Shown: positions 32,593 to 41,917, counted from the first letter of the stretch. The stretch is DNA of 64,000 nt from Pseudomonas sp. CFBP13508 (GCF_005233515.1 NZ_QFZZ01000014.1:23033-87032), one strand, 5' to 3'. Numbers and translations are program-made. Notes: generated by a model not told the origin, from the sequence alone.

Positions 32593-33546
32593 TTAACTTG
32601 CACGAATTCCGTCAATAAATTCGATGACGGCGGCGCCCAGTTCGGCGGCCAGTGGCAAATTCGGGTCCTTGTAGGAGGCCAATTGCCGCTTCATATCGTT
32701 ATGAACGATGCGCAGCACATGGTTCATGCCTTCGATCACCGTCAGTTGCGCGTCCGGTTTCGCTGCCTTGAGCAGCTTCGCGTCCTCGGTGCCGACTTGA
32801 ATGTCGTTGCTGCCCTGGACGATCAGTGCCGGCATTTTCAGCTGGGCAAAGGCTTGCGCCGGGTCCTGACGGAACAGCGAAATCAGGTACGGCTGCACGC
32901 TCGGGCGAAAGATCACCTGCAACGGTTGCGGCACGTTGTCATCGGTATGGCCAGCCTTGAGGCTGTCGAGCAGTTCGTTGCTGCGCAGCATCAATGGTGG
33001 CGGCAGGCTGCGCGCCAATTGCTCGCGAATCACTTCATCGACCGGCCGCGCGCTGCCGGACAGCGAGATCACCGCCGCTGCGTCCAGCTTCGGCGCAGCG
33101 AGGCTGGCAATCAGCGCGCCTTCGCTGTGGCCGAGCAGAATCAGTTTGCCGAAACGCGGATCGGCCTTGAGCTTCTGCCCCCAGGCCACGGCGTCCGCCG
33201 CATAGCCCTCGACTGACAGCTCACGTTCATCGGGAGCGGCCGCCAGACTCGCCGCGACGCCGCGCTTGTCGTAGCGCACGCTGGCGATGTTGTGTTTGGC
33301 CAGCACCCAGGCCAAGCGCTTGAGGCTGTCATTGCGCCCGCCGTCGGGGTTGTTTCCGTCGCGATCTGTAGGACCCGAGCCAGAAATCATCAGAACAATC
33401 GGCACCGGGTTGTCGGACTTGGGCAGCAACAGCGAGCCGAAAAGTTCGCCGCTGCCGGTGTCCAGAGTGACCGGGCGCTGTAGGACTGTCGCTTGGGCAA
33501 AGCCGGTAAAGAGGGTAAGACTCAAGATCAGAACTCGCAGCATCAT
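32593..33546 (-). CDS. secreted alpha/beta-hydrolase
   Basis: 317 residues from MMLRVLILSLTLFTGFAQA, a signal peptide cleaved after AQA; an upstream start would displace it. The hydrolase elements are oxyanion region MISGSGPTDRDGNN, nucleophile elbow GHSEG, acid region IVQGSNDIQV and histidine in GMNHVLR. Such DUF1749/serine-aminopeptidase-like proteins act in the periplasm on small esters or amides; the substrate is unknown. It is divergent from aroC. Confidence 0.88.
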   Translation of the reverse strand: MMLRVLILSLTLFTGFAQATVLQRPVTLDTGSGELFGSLLLPKSDNPVPIVLMISGSGPTDRDGNNPDGGRNDSLKRLAWVLAKHNIASVRYDKRGVAASLAAAPDERELSVEGYAADAVAWGQKLKADPRFGKLILLGHSEGALIASLAAPKLDAAAVISLSGSARPVDEVIREQLARSLPPPLMLRSNELLDSLKAGHTDDNVPQPLQVIFRPSVQPYLISLFRQDPAQAFAQLKMPALIVQGSNDIQVGTEDAKLLKAAKPDAQLTVIEGMNHVLRIVHNDMKRQLASYKDPNLPLAAELGAAVIEFIDGIRAS

Positions 33547-33676
33547 CACGCCATCATTGGTCAAGGTGCCGGTTGGACTCGCCAGCACCACTAAGGTTCG
33601 AGGATGAACTACTCGGTTAGCCTGCGTATACTGGCGCGCATCAAGAATTCGGGTTTGATTTCACGGAGCGTCCTGC

Positions 33677-34768
33677 ATGTCCGGCAATACCTACGGCAAG
33701 TTGTTCACTGTCACCACCGCTGGCGAAAGCCATGGTCCGGCGTTGGTCGCCATTGTCGACGGCTGCCCGCCGGGCCTGGAGATTTCCCTGGAAGATCTGC
33801 AGCGCGACCTCGATCGCCGCAAGCCTGGCACCAGCCGCCACACCACCCAGCGCCAGGAAGCCGATGAAGTCGAAATCCTCTCCGGCGTGTTCGAGGGCCG
33901 CACCACCGGTTGCTCGATCGGCCTGCTGATTCGCAACACCGACCAGAAGTCCAAGGACTACTCGGCGATCAAGGACCTGTTCCGCCCGGCTCACGCCGAC
34001 TACACCTATCACCACAAATACGGCGAGCGCGATTATCGCGGCGGTGGCCGCAGTTCGGCGCGGGAAACCGCCATGCGCGTAGCGGCCGGTGCGATCGCCA
34101 AGAAGTATCTGGCCAGTCAGGGCATCGTCATTCGCGGTTACATGAGCCAGCTCGGCCCGATCGAAATTCCGTTCAAGACCTGGGATTCGGTCGAAGAAAA
34201 CGCCTTCTTCAGCCCTGACATGGACAAGGTCCCGGAGCTGGAAGCGTACATGGACCAGTTGCGCCGCGATCAGGACTCGGTCGGGGCGAAGATCACCGTG
34301 GTCGCCGAAGGCGTGATGCCGGGTCTGGGCGAGCCGATCTTCGATCGCCTCGACGCCGAACTGGCCCACGCGCTGATGAGCATCAACGCGGTCAAAGGCG
34401 TGGAGATCGGCGCCGGTTTCGCCTGTGTCGCCCAGCGCGGCACCGAGCATCGCGATGAACTGACGCCGGAAGGATTCCTCAGCAACAACGCCGGCGGCAT
34501 CCTCGGTGGCATCTCGTCCGGCCAGCCAATCGTTGCGCATCTGGCATTGAAACCGACCTCGAGCATCACCACCCCGGGCCGCTCGATCGACGTGAATGGC
34601 AACCCGGTCGATGTGATCACCAAGGGTCGTCACGACCCATGCGTCGGCATCCGCGCGACACCGATCGCCGAAGCGATGATGGCCATCGTGCTGATGGATC
34701 ACCTGCTGCGCCACCGTGGGCAGAACGCCGATGTGCGCGTGAGCACGCCGGTGCTGGGCCAGCTCTGA
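33677..34768 (+). CDS. aroC: chorismate synthase
   Basis: 363 residues. Signatures are TTAGESHGPALVAIVDGCPPG near the N-terminus, YRGGGRSSARETA and the C-terminal RHDPCVGIRATPI. It converts 5-enolpyruvylshikimate 3-phosphate to chorismate using reduced FMN, last step of the shikimate pathway. A GGAG site lies eight bases before the ATG. It is followed at 34 bases by an MFS gene and then the mtn genes on the same strand. Confidence 0.98.
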   Translation: MSGNTYGKLFTVTTAGESHGPALVAIVDGCPPGLEISLEDLQRDLDRRKPGTSRHTTQRQEADEVEILSGVFEGRTTGCSIGLLIRNTDQKSKDYSAIKDLFRPAHADYTYHHKYGERDYRGGGRSSARETAMRVAAGAIAKKYLASQGIVIRGYMSQLGPIEIPFKTWDSVEENAFFSPDMDKVPELEAYMDQLRRDQDSVGAKITVVAEGVMPGLGEPIFDRLDAELAHALMSINAVKGVEIGAGFACVAQRGTEHRDELTPEGFLSNNAGGILGGISSGQPIVAHLALKPTSSITTPGRSIDVNGNPVDVITKGRHDPCVGIRATPIAEAMMAIVLMDHLLRHRGQNADVRVSTPVLGQL

Positions 34769-34802
34769 TGGCTGCGCTCAAAGCCGTCGCGGCATAACCG
34801 GC

Positions 34803-35948
34803 GTGGCGGCGCTTCCTTACTGGCGGCTGTCCAGTTTCTATCTGTTCTATTTCGCCTTGCTCGGTTCGACAGCGCCGTTTCTGGCGCTGTACTTCGATCA
34901 CCTCGGCTTCAGTGCCGCGCGCATCGGCGAGTTGGTGGCGATTCCGATGCTGATGCGCTGCGTGGCGCCGAACATCTGGGGCTGGCTCGGCGATTACACC
35001 GGCAGGCGTCTGGCCATCGTGCGCTTTGGCGCGGTGTGCACGTTGCTGACCTTTTCGCTGATCTTCGTCAGCCAGACCTACGCCTGGCTGGCGATGGTCA
35101 TGGCCCTGCATGCGTTCTTCTGGCACGCGGTACTGCCGCAGTTCGAAGTCATCACCCTGGCGCATCTGCAGGGGCAGACCTCGCGCTACAGCCAGATTCG
35201 GCTGTGGGGCTCGATCGGTTTCATCATTACCGTGGTAGTGCTGGGGCGGCTGTTCGAATGGCTGAGTCTGGACATCTACCCGGCGGCGCTGGTGCTGATC
35301 ATGGCCGGTATTGTCCTGAGTAGCCTGTGGGTGCCGAATGCGCAACCGGCGCAAGGCAACCGGCCGGCGGGCGAGGGCTTTCTCAGGCAATTGCGCCATC
35401 CCGGCGTGTTGGCGTTTTATGCCTGCGTCGCGCTGATGCAGGTGAGCCACGGGCCTTATTACACCTTTCTGACTCTGCACCTTGAACGCCTCGGTTACAG
35501 CCGTGGCGTCATCGGCATGCTCTGGGCCGTCGGTGTGGTGGCGGAAGTGCTGATGTTCATGGCCATGAGTCGCATTCTGGCGCGCTTTTCCCTGCGCCGG
35601 GTGCTGCTGGCGAGTTTTCTGCTGGCGGCGTTGCGCTGGGTGCTGCTCGGTTCGTTTGCGGAGTTTCTCTGGGTGCTGTTGTTCGCCCAAGTGCTGCACG
35701 CAGCGACTTTCGGCAGCTTTCATGCGGCTGCCATCGCTTTCGTGCAACGTAGTTTCGGCGCCCGCCAGCAAGGTCAGGGCCAGGCGCTGTATGCGGCACT
35801 GGCCGGCACCGGCGGGGCGCTCGGCGCGCTGTATTCCGGCTACAGCTGGAATGCCCTTGGCGCGACATTGACCTTTAGTATTGCCAGTCTCGCAGCGCTT
35901 GCCGCTGCCGTTATCATTGCCACATGTATGCAAGAGGACAGGCCATGA
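34803..35948 (+). CDS. MFS transporter, HcaT/LacY-like subgroup
   Basis: 381 residues with twelve hydrophobic segments, starting at GTG ((M)AALPYWRLSSFYLFYFALLG). The region GDYTGRRLAIVRFG is the MFS loop 2-3 motif. It belongs to the MFS_1-like group with 3-phenylpropionate and sugar permeases. It overlaps the mtnB start by four bases (ATGA), so it is coupled to the methionine salvage genes; a role in moving a pathway intermediate or methylthio compound is possible but not shown. Confidence 0.88.
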   Translation: MAALPYWRLSSFYLFYFALLGSTAPFLALYFDHLGFSAARIGELVAIPMLMRCVAPNIWGWLGDYTGRRLAIVRFGAVCTLLTFSLIFVSQTYAWLAMVMALHAFFWHAVLPQFEVITLAHLQGQTSRYSQIRLWGSIGFIITVVVLGRLFEWLSLDIYPAALVLIMAGIVLSSLWVPNAQPAQGNRPAGEGFLRQLRHPGVLAFYACVALMQVSHGPYYTFLTLHLERLGYSRGVIGMLWAVGVVAEVLMFMAMSRILARFSLRRVLLASFLLAALRWVLLGSFAEFLWVLLFAQVLHAATFGSFHAAAIAFVQRSFGARQQGQGQALYAALAGTGGALGALYSGYSWNALGATLTFSIASLAALAAAVIIATCMQEDRP

Positions 35949-36571
35949 GCCTTAGCCGTGAACAGCTCGCCCAGCAGATCGTTGACGCCGGGCGTTTTCT
36001 ATATGGCCGTGGCTGGTCGCCAGCCACCAGCAGCAACTATTCGACGCGCCTGTCGCCGAGCGAAGCGCTGTTGACCGTATCGGGCAAGCACAAGGGCCAG
36101 TTGGGTGTGGATGACGTGCTCGCTACCGATCTGTCCGGCAATAGCCTGGAGCCGGGCAAGAAACCCTCCGCCGAAACCTTGCTGCATACCCAACTCTACA
36201 GTTGGCGCGCGGAGATCGGTGCGGTGCTGCACACCCATTCGGTGAATGCCACGGTGCTGTCGCGCCTGACTCCGCAAGACTTCATCGAGTTCGAAGATTA
36301 CGAATTGCAGAAAGCCTTCAGCGGCATCTCGACTCATGAATCGCGGGTGCGTGTACCGATTTTCGACAACGATCAGGACATTGCGCGCCTCGCCGCCAAG
36401 GTGCAGCCTTGGCTCGACGCCCATCCTGATTGCGTCGGTTATCTGATTCGCGGCCATGGTCTCTACACCTGGGGCGCGCAGATGAGCGACGCGCTGCGGC
36501 AGATCGAGGCCTTTGAATTCCTGTTTGAATGCGAGTTGAAAACCCGCAGCGTCATGAACCGCCAAGGCTGA
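35945..36571 (+). CDS. mtnB: methylthioribulose-1-phosphate dehydratase
   Basis: 208 residues from MSLSREQLAQQIVDAG, overlapping the MFS stop; an ATG seven codons upstream lies inside the MFS gene. The class II aldolase-like fold has zinc ligands in HTHSVN and in RGHGLYTWG. The enzyme dehydrates 5-methylthioribulose 1-phosphate in methionine salvage. AGAGGACAGG upstream is its ribosome site. It stands at the head of mtnB-mtnD-mtnC. Confidence 0.96.
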   Translation: MSLSREQLAQQIVDAGRFLYGRGWSPATSSNYSTRLSPSEALLTVSGKHKGQLGVDDVLATDLSGNSLEPGKKPSAETLLHTQLYSWRAEIGAVLHTHSVNATVLSRLTPQDFIEFEDYELQKAFSGISTHESRVRVPIFDNDQDIARLAAKVQPWLDAHPDCVGYLIRGHGLYTWGAQMSDALRQIEAFEFLFECELKTRSVMNRQG

Positions 36572-36663
36572 GTTCACCAGAAACAGCCCGTTTGCCTGAT
36601 GCCACGCGGCGCCCGACCGGTCTTGAAGAGCCGGACGGCGCCGCCGCTACCGAGGAATTGCCC

Positions 36664-37209
36664 ATGAGCAGCCTGTCCGTTTATCACGTTTCCAGCCCTG
36701 AGATTCCCAACAAGGTGCTGACCCATTTCGAAGATATCGCCTCGACGCTGGCCGAGCAGGGCGTGCGGTTCGACCGCTGGCAGGCCGGCGCGAAGATCCA
36801 GCCCGGCGCCAGTCAGGAAGAGGTCATCAGCGCTTATAAAGAGCAGATCGACAAACTGATGACCGAGCGCGGTTACATCACCGTCGATGTGATCAGCCTC
36901 AACAGCGACCATCCGCAAAAAGCCGAACTGCGCGCCAAGTTCCTCGAAGAGCACCGTCACGGCGAAGACGAAGTGCGATTTTTCGTCGCCGGTCGTGGCT
37001 TGTTTACCCTGCACATCGACGATTACGTCTATGCCGTTCTTTGTGAGAAGAACGACCTGATCTCGGTTCCGGCCGGCACCAAGCACTGGTTCGACATGGG
37101 CGAACATCCGCACTTCGTGGCGATCCGTCTGTTCAACAACCCGGAAGGCTGGGTTGCCAATTTCACCGGCGAAGACATCGCCGGCCGCTTCCCGCGTCTG
37201 GAGGACTGA
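36664..37209 (+). CDS. mtnD: acireductone dioxygenase
   Basis: 181 residues from MSSLSVYHVSSPEIP with GAGGAATT upstream. The cupin metal site is in HRHGEDEVRFFVAGRG (two His, one Glu) and a third histidine in GTKHWFDMG. It cleaves the acireductone made by MtnC to the methionine precursor 2-oxo-4-methylthiobutanoate (Fe form) or to methylthiopropionate plus CO (Ni form). It is 92 bases after mtnB and four before mtnC. Confidence 0.97.
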   Translation: MSSLSVYHVSSPEIPNKVLTHFEDIASTLAEQGVRFDRWQAGAKIQPGASQEEVISAYKEQIDKLMTERGYITVDVISLNSDHPQKAELRAKFLEEHRHGEDEVRFFVAGRGLFTLHIDDYVYAVLCEKNDLISVPAGTKHWFDMGEHPHFVAIRLFNNPEGWVANFTGEDIAGRFPRLED

Positions 37210-37213
37210 AATC

Positions 37214-37897
37214 GTGTCGATCAAAGCCATTCTCACCGACATCGAAGGCACCACCAGCGCGGTGAGTTTCGTCTTCGACGTGCTGTTTCCCTACGCCGCC
37301 AAACATTTGCCGGACTTTGTGCGGCAGAACGCTTCGCATGCTGATGTCGCCGAACAGCTCGACGCCGTGCGCCGTGACAGCAACGAGGCGCAGGCCGATG
37401 TTGAACGGGTTGTTGAAATCCTCTTGAGCTGGATCGCCGAAGACCGCAAAGCCACGCCGCTCAAGGCATTGCAGGGCATGGTCTGGGCGCAGGGCTATCA
37501 GGCCGGGCAGTTGAAGGGGCATGTCTATCCTGATGCTGTTGAAGCGCTGCAACGTTGGCATGCGGCCGGTTATCAACTGTTTGTTTACTCGTCCGGCTCG
37601 ATCCAGGCGCAGAAACTGATCTTCGGTTGCTCGGAGGCGGGGGATCTGACACCGCTGTTCAGCGGCTATTTCGACACCACATCAGGGCCGAAGCGTGAGG
37701 CGCAGTCCTACCGCAACATTCAGCGGGCGGTGGGTGTTGAAGCCGATGAAATCCTGTTCCTCTCGGATATCGTCGAAGAGCTCGACGCTGCCCAGTCGGC
37801 CGGCATGAAAACCTGCGGCCTGGCGCGTGAAGGCGGGGAGCTGGCAGGGCACGTGACGGTGGACAGCTTTACCGGAATCGAACCGGAAGCGTTCTGA
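37214..37897 (+). CDS. mtnC: enolase-phosphatase E1
   Basis: 227 residues from GTG giving (M)SIKAILTDIEGTTSAV, preceded by GGAGGAC at the end of mtnD. The HAD motifs are TDIEGTTS (motif I), VYSSGS (II), a lysine in GPKREAQ and SDIVEELDAA (IV). The enzyme enolises and dephosphorylates diketo-methylthiopentyl phosphate to the acireductone used by MtnD. The mtnA isomerase and the phosphorylase or kinase for the first steps are not in the window. Confidence 0.96.
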   Translation: MSIKAILTDIEGTTSAVSFVFDVLFPYAAKHLPDFVRQNASHADVAEQLDAVRRDSNEAQADVERVVEILLSWIAEDRKATPLKALQGMVWAQGYQAGQLKGHVYPDAVEALQRWHAAGYQLFVYSSGSIQAQKLIFGCSEAGDLTPLFSGYFDTTSGPKREAQSYRNIQRAVGVEADEILFLSDIVEELDAAQSAGMKTCGLAREGGELAGHVTVDSFTGIEPEAF

Positions 37898-37912
37898 CCA
37901 TTGCACACATCC

Positions 37913-37998
37913 CTGTAGGAGCTGTCGAGTGAAACGAGGCTGCGATCTTTCGATTTACGCATGAAATCAAGATCAAAAGCGTGCCGCAGCTCCTACAA
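37913..37998. repeat. degenerate REP inverted repeat, family A
   Basis: Outer arms CCTGTAGGAGCTG and CAGCTCCTACA are kept, but the middle is changed (TCGAGTGAAACGAGGCTGCG), so the inner part no longer pairs fully. It follows mtnC. Confidence 0.75.
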
Positions 37999-38011
37999 AA
38001 ATCATGCGCAC

Positions 38012-38054
38012 AAAAAACAGGCCGTGAAGCGCATGCTCCACGGCCTGTTTTTGT
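38012..38054. terminator. bidirectional terminator between mtnC and the DUF3509-type gene
   Basis: AAAAAACAGGCCGTG, a GAAGCGCATGCTC loop and CACGGCCTGTTTTTG make a strong hairpin with A/T runs on both sides. Confidence 0.9.
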
Positions 38055-38064
38055 TTAAAGCAGA

Positions 38065-38343
38065 TTACAGCGAGTGATACGTCGGCAGAGCAAAACGCTG
38101 CTGGCTCTGCAGCATTGCAATTTGCGGCAGCTCGCTGGCTTGTTCGGCCAGGTCGCGGCGGATCGCGCTGATCGCCCACGAAAGTTGGTCACCGGCGTGC
38201 AGCTGCTGATACGAGAGTGCGCGTTTGAAGACTTTGCCGTCGCTGCTACGCAAAGTGAGCAGGATGCCACCGTCAGGACGTGGGGCAGTGCTCACTTCGT
38301 AGTTGGAGAACAGCGATGTAAATTTTTCTTGAATCAGGCTCAT
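38065..38343 (-). CDS. DUF3509-type small protein
   Basis: 92 residues from MSLIQEKFTSLFSNY, with CGGAG upstream; a longer frame extends upstream through non-coding DNA. The SWAISAIRRDLAEQ helix and the GGILLTLRSSDGKVFKRALS strand pattern resemble the DUF3509 family that has many paralogues in Pseudomonas. No membrane segment or signal is seen. Function is unknown. It shares a terminator with mtnC. Confidence 0.75.
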   Translation of the reverse strand: MSLIQEKFTSLFSNYEVSTAPRPDGGILLTLRSSDGKVFKRALSYQQLHAGDQLSWAISAIRRDLAEQASELPQIAMLQSQQRFALPTYHSL

Positions 38344-38728
38344 GTCATCAGCTCCGTATGTACTTGAATGGCAAGCATGCGGAGGTAGTTGCAGCGTTTG
38401 TGCCAGTATTGATGCGAATAAAATCCCTTTAAAATCAATAAGTTGAAGGCATTGCATTTTGCAGGCGTCGTGCAATCTGCATGAATGGCCATCGTGCATC
38501 CTGCATTTTGCGTGATTTTTCTTCGTACAACGGAACCAAACGTCCGTACCAGAATCCGCTCTTCCCCGTCGGCGCGACGGGATACAAATCATTGCAAAAA
38601 CCGCGTGTACAGCCTCGCGAGCACTGACGTACTTTCCTTCTCGACCCACGGCGTAAACGCGTCGGTCGCAGTCATTACCCGATAACAAGAACAGCGGTCT
38701 GCACGTCAGGATCGAACGGGGAGCTTTC
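38344..38728. promoter_or_regulatory. divergent gap before the acyl-CoA synthetase gene
   Basis: 385 AT-rich bases without a gene. Around 38449-38511 there are three imperfect direct copies of TGCAWYCTGCATTTTGC at a spacing of about 24 bases, a possible regulator-binding array. A GGGGAG ribosome site for the synthetase lies near 38718. Confidence 0.5.
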
Positions 38729-40567
38729 ATGCGTCACGCACCAAGCGACACGATTACCTGGGGCATGATGCTCCGCAAACTGCCGATGATCGCCAAGGCC
38801 ATCCCCCGGGTGGTCAAAGGCATGAAGGTGGCCAACGTCACGGATCCGACCCAAACGTGCGGCCTGGGCTGGACGTTCGAGCAGGCGACGCGGCGCAATC
38901 CCGATGGTGTGGCGTTGTTGCAGGGCGACGTGGCGTTGACCTACACGCAGGTCAACCAGTGGGCCAATCGCATTGCGCATTACCTGAGCGAGCAAGGCAT
39001 CGGCAAGGGCGATGTGGTCGCGGTGTTCATCGAGAACCGTGCGGAATTGCTGGTGACAATCCTGGCGCTGGCCAAGCTCGGCGCGGTGAGTGCGCTGCTC
39101 AATACCTCGTTGATGCGCGACACGCTTGTTCACAGCATCAATCTGGTTGCGCCGGTGGCTATTGTGGTTGGCGAAGAACTGACCGCTGCCTATGCCGGCG
39201 TGCGTGATCAGGTTGCGATCGCAGCGCCGCGCACCTGGTTCGTCGCCGATCAGGACACCCACAGCCATCCGGGCATCGCGCCTGAGGGCTACGTCAATCT
39301 GATCAGCGCCAGTGCCGACGCCAGCAGTGATAACCCACCGAGCAGTGCGCAGATTTTCTTCGACGATCCGTGTTTCTACATCTACACCTCCGGCACCACC
39401 GGCCTGCCCAAGGCCGGGGTGTTCAAGCATGGACGCTGGATGCGCAGTTCGGCGAGCTTCGGCATGATCGCCCTCGATATGCGCCCGGATGATGTCGTTT
39501 ACTGCACCTTGCCGCTGTACCACGCCACGGGCCTGTGCGTGTGCTGGGGATCGGCAATCAACGGCGCCTCGGGTTTCGCCATCCGCCGCAAGTTCAGCGC
39601 CAGCCAGTTCTGGGGAGACGTGCGCCGCTATCGCGCGACCACCATCGGCTACGTCGGCGAACTGTGTCGCTATCTGGTCGAGCAACCGCTCAGCGCCGAT
39701 GACAGCCGCCACGATGTACGCAAGATGATCGGCAATGGTTTGCGTCCTGGTGCCTGGGCCGAGTTCAAGACGCGTTTTGCCGTCGAGCACATCTGCGAGT
39801 TGTATGCCGCGAGCGACGGCAACATCGGTTTCACCAACATCCTCAATTTCGACAACACCGTCGGTTTTTCGCTGATGGCGTGGGAGTTGGTCGCTTACGA
39901 TCATGACAGTGGCGAGCCGTTGCGCGGCGCAGATGGTTTCATGCGCAAGGTCGGCAAGGGCGAGCAAGGCCTGCTGCTGGCGCGGATCGACGACAAGGCA
40001 CCGCTGGACGGTTACACCGATCCGCAGAAAACCGCCCGCGTCGTCCTTCACGATGTGTTCAACAAGGGCGATCGCTTTTTCAACACCGGCGACCTGCTGC
40101 GCAATATCGGTTTCGGCCATGCGCAGTTCGTTGATCGCCTCGGCGATACCTATCGCTGGAAGGGTGAAAACGTGTCGACCACCGAAGTCGAAAACCTGTT
40201 GCTGCAACATCCATTGATTGCTGAAGCCGTGGCCTACGGTGTGGAAATTCCCAACACCAACGGGCGTGCGGGGATGGCTGCAATTACTCCCGCCGAATCC
40301 TTGGCCACGCTGGATTTCGCTGAACTGCTGAGTTTCGTCCGGCAACGTATGCCGGCTTATGCCGTGCCGTTGTTCTTGCGGGTGAAAGTGAAAATGGAAA
40401 CCACCGGGACCTTCAAATACCAGAAGACTCGCCTGAAAACGGAAGGCTTTGACCCCGGGCTTACGGGCGATGACCCGATCTTCGCCTGGTTGCCCGGCAG
40501 CGAAACCTATGTGCATGTCAGTGAGCAAATCCTCGCTGAAATTCAACAGGGCAAACATCGATATTGA
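38729..40567 (+). CDS. long-chain acyl-CoA synthetase (FATP/FadD-like)
   Basis: 612 residues. The adenylate-forming motifs are YTSGTTGLPKAGVFKH, a TGD(L) site in FFNTGDLLRNIG and the YRWKGENVSTTEVE hinge typical of the very-long-chain/FATP group. The N-terminus has basic and hydrophobic character (MMLRKLPMIAKAIPRVV) suggesting membrane association. It activates fatty acids to acyl-CoA with ATP. A GGGGAG site sits six bases before the ATG. Chain-length preference is not readable; it is not the classical fadD1/fadD2 tandem. Confidence 0.92.
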   Translation: MRHAPSDTITWGMMLRKLPMIAKAIPRVVKGMKVANVTDPTQTCGLGWTFEQATRRNPDGVALLQGDVALTYTQVNQWANRIAHYLSEQGIGKGDVVAVFIENRAELLVTILALAKLGAVSALLNTSLMRDTLVHSINLVAPVAIVVGEELTAAYAGVRDQVAIAAPRTWFVADQDTHSHPGIAPEGYVNLISASADASSDNPPSSAQIFFDDPCFYIYTSGTTGLPKAGVFKHGRWMRSSASFGMIALDMRPDDVVYCTLPLYHATGLCVCWGSAINGASGFAIRRKFSASQFWGDVRRYRATTIGYVGELCRYLVEQPLSADDSRHDVRKMIGNGLRPGAWAEFKTRFAVEHICELYAASDGNIGFTNILNFDNTVGFSLMAWELVAYDHDSGEPLRGADGFMRKVGKGEQGLLLARIDDKAPLDGYTDPQKTARVVLHDVFNKGDRFFNTGDLLRNIGFGHAQFVDRLGDTYRWKGENVSTTEVENLLLQHPLIAEAVAYGVEIPNTNGRAGMAAITPAESLATLDFAELLSFVRQRMPAYAVPLFLRVKVKMETTGTFKYQKTRLKTEGFDPGLTGDDPIFAWLPGSETYVHVSEQILAEIQQGKHRY

Positions 40568-40662
40568 GTGTGGCTATCGGGATGCTCGGAAAAAACCGAG
40601 TGACAGCCACCGTCGCGCTCGGGAAACTGTCGGCTTTCCGATAGACCGAAATGGAGTGCCCC

Positions 40663-41181
40663 ATGTCCGACCAAAGCCGCCAGATGACCCCTGAAGAAGC
40701 TGCCGAATTCACCGAGCAGGTTTTCAACAAGGCGCGCGACGGTGATGCCGAGATGCTTGATCGCCTGGTCACCGCCGGGCTGCCGGTGAACCTGAAAAAC
40801 AGCAAGGGCGACACCTTGTTGATGCTCGCCAGCTACTACGGCCATGTCGATGCGGTGAAGGTCCTGCTTAAACACAAGGCCGATCCGGAAATGCGCAATG
40901 GCAACGGCCAGAGCCCGATTGCCGGCGCTGCGTTCAAGGGCGATCTGGCGGTGGTCAAGGCGCTGGTCGAGGCGGGCGCCGAAATCGAAGGTTCTTCCTT
41001 CGACGGCCGTACCGCGCTGATGATGGCGGCGATGTTCAACCGCGTTGAAATCGTCGACTACCTGATTGGCCAGGGCGCTGACCCGAAAGCCAAGGACGCT
41101 AACGGCGTGACCGCGCTGGATGCGGCGCGGACCATGGGCGCAGTCGATACCACCGCGCAGCTGGAAAAGTTGCTGGCCTGA
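40663..41181 (+). CDS. ankyrin-repeat protein
   Basis: 172 residues from MSDQSRQMTPEEAAEF with TGGAG upstream. About four ankyrin repeats are seen: GDAEMLDRLVTAGLPVNLKN, GDTLLMLASYYGHVDAVKVL, GQSPIAGAAFKGDLAVVKAL and GRTALMMAAMFNRVEIVDYL. No signal peptide, so it is cytosolic. Ankyrin proteins mediate protein contacts; one relative in P. aeruginosa (AnkB) aids catalase function, but the partner here is unknown. Confidence 0.9.
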   Translation: MSDQSRQMTPEEAAEFTEQVFNKARDGDAEMLDRLVTAGLPVNLKNSKGDTLLMLASYYGHVDAVKVLLKHKADPEMRNGNGQSPIAGAAFKGDLAVVKALVEAGAEIEGSSFDGRTALMMAAMFNRVEIVDYLIGQGADPKAKDANGVTALDAARTMGAVDTTAQLEKLLA

Positions 41182-41225
41182 TAAACGTCTATAGGTCGCA
41201 GCTTGTTCGTACTCAAACGCAGAAT

Positions 41226-41258
41226 CTGTAGGAGCTGCCGAAGGCTGCGATCTTTTGC
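41226..41258. repeat. single REP half-element, family A
   Basis: One GTAGGAGCTGCCGAAGGCTG-CGATCTTTTG arm without its inverted partner, between the ankyrin gene and the next gene. Confidence 0.85.
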
Positions 41259-41315
41259 CTTTCTGCGCTATCCTGCGCGCCCGAAAAATCCATTGCCACC
41301 ACAGGATCCGCCCTC

Positions 41316-41846
41316 ATGAAAGCCGCACTCGTCGAACTCATCAGCAAAATCAGCTCCGGCTGCATGGGCGAGGACGAGATCCTGAAGGTGGCCGACGAAG
41401 CCGCTCAGGCCTACGCCGATGCCGAGGCTTTTCTGACCGCCAATCCGGACATCAACTACGACGACACTTTCCCGATCCCGCTGGGTGAGTGGGTAGTGGT
41501 CGGCAGCCTGCCGGAAACCGTGCTGTTTCAGGCCGATACCTACGTCGATCTGTTCGCACAAATCGTTGCCTCGTTTGGTCCGGGCGTGGATTTCAATCTC
41601 AAGCCCAAGCAACTGGCCAAGACCGAAGCACTGACCGCACTCAACCGTATTCAGGTGCAGATGAGCAGCCTGAACAAGGAAAACGGCGGTTATACATTGG
41701 TCAACTTCAGCCAGTTGCTCGACGATGAACTGCAAATGGTCCTGGTCTACGGCAACGATGTGCCCCGCGTGCTGGAGTTATGCGCCGAGATTGGCATCGC
41801 CGCTGCGCCAGCGCTGGAAGCCTTGAAGGTCGCCGTTCACGTCTGA
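41316..41846 (+). CDS. cytosolic protein of unknown function
   Basis: 176 residues with no signal peptide or membrane helix. The protein is acidic and mainly helical by appearance, with a central PIPLGEWVVVGSLPETV strand region and a C-terminal YGNDVPRVLELCAEIG segment. I do not recognise a family. It is followed by a small PLDc_N-type membrane protein 71 bases later. Codon use matches the neighbours. The ATG has ACAGGAT upstream, a moderate ribosome site. Confidence 0.8.
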   Translation: MKAALVELISKISSGCMGEDEILKVADEAAQAYADAEAFLTANPDINYDDTFPIPLGEWVVVGSLPETVLFQADTYVDLFAQIVASFGPGVDFNLKPKQLAKTEALTALNRIQVQMSSLNKENGGYTLVNFSQLLDDELQMVLVYGNDVPRVLELCAEIGIAAAPALEALKVAVHV

Positions 41847-41917
41847 ACGCAATAAAAGGGAACCCTGCGCGCGACCGTCTATCCTAAAAGTGCATGCCAC
41901 TATTCTGGAGCGACACC

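Noticed and set aside
38675..40558. A 627-codon minus-strand frame
   Set aside because: It is the antisense of the acyl-CoA synthetase gene, which has clear adenylate-forming motifs and a ribosome site.
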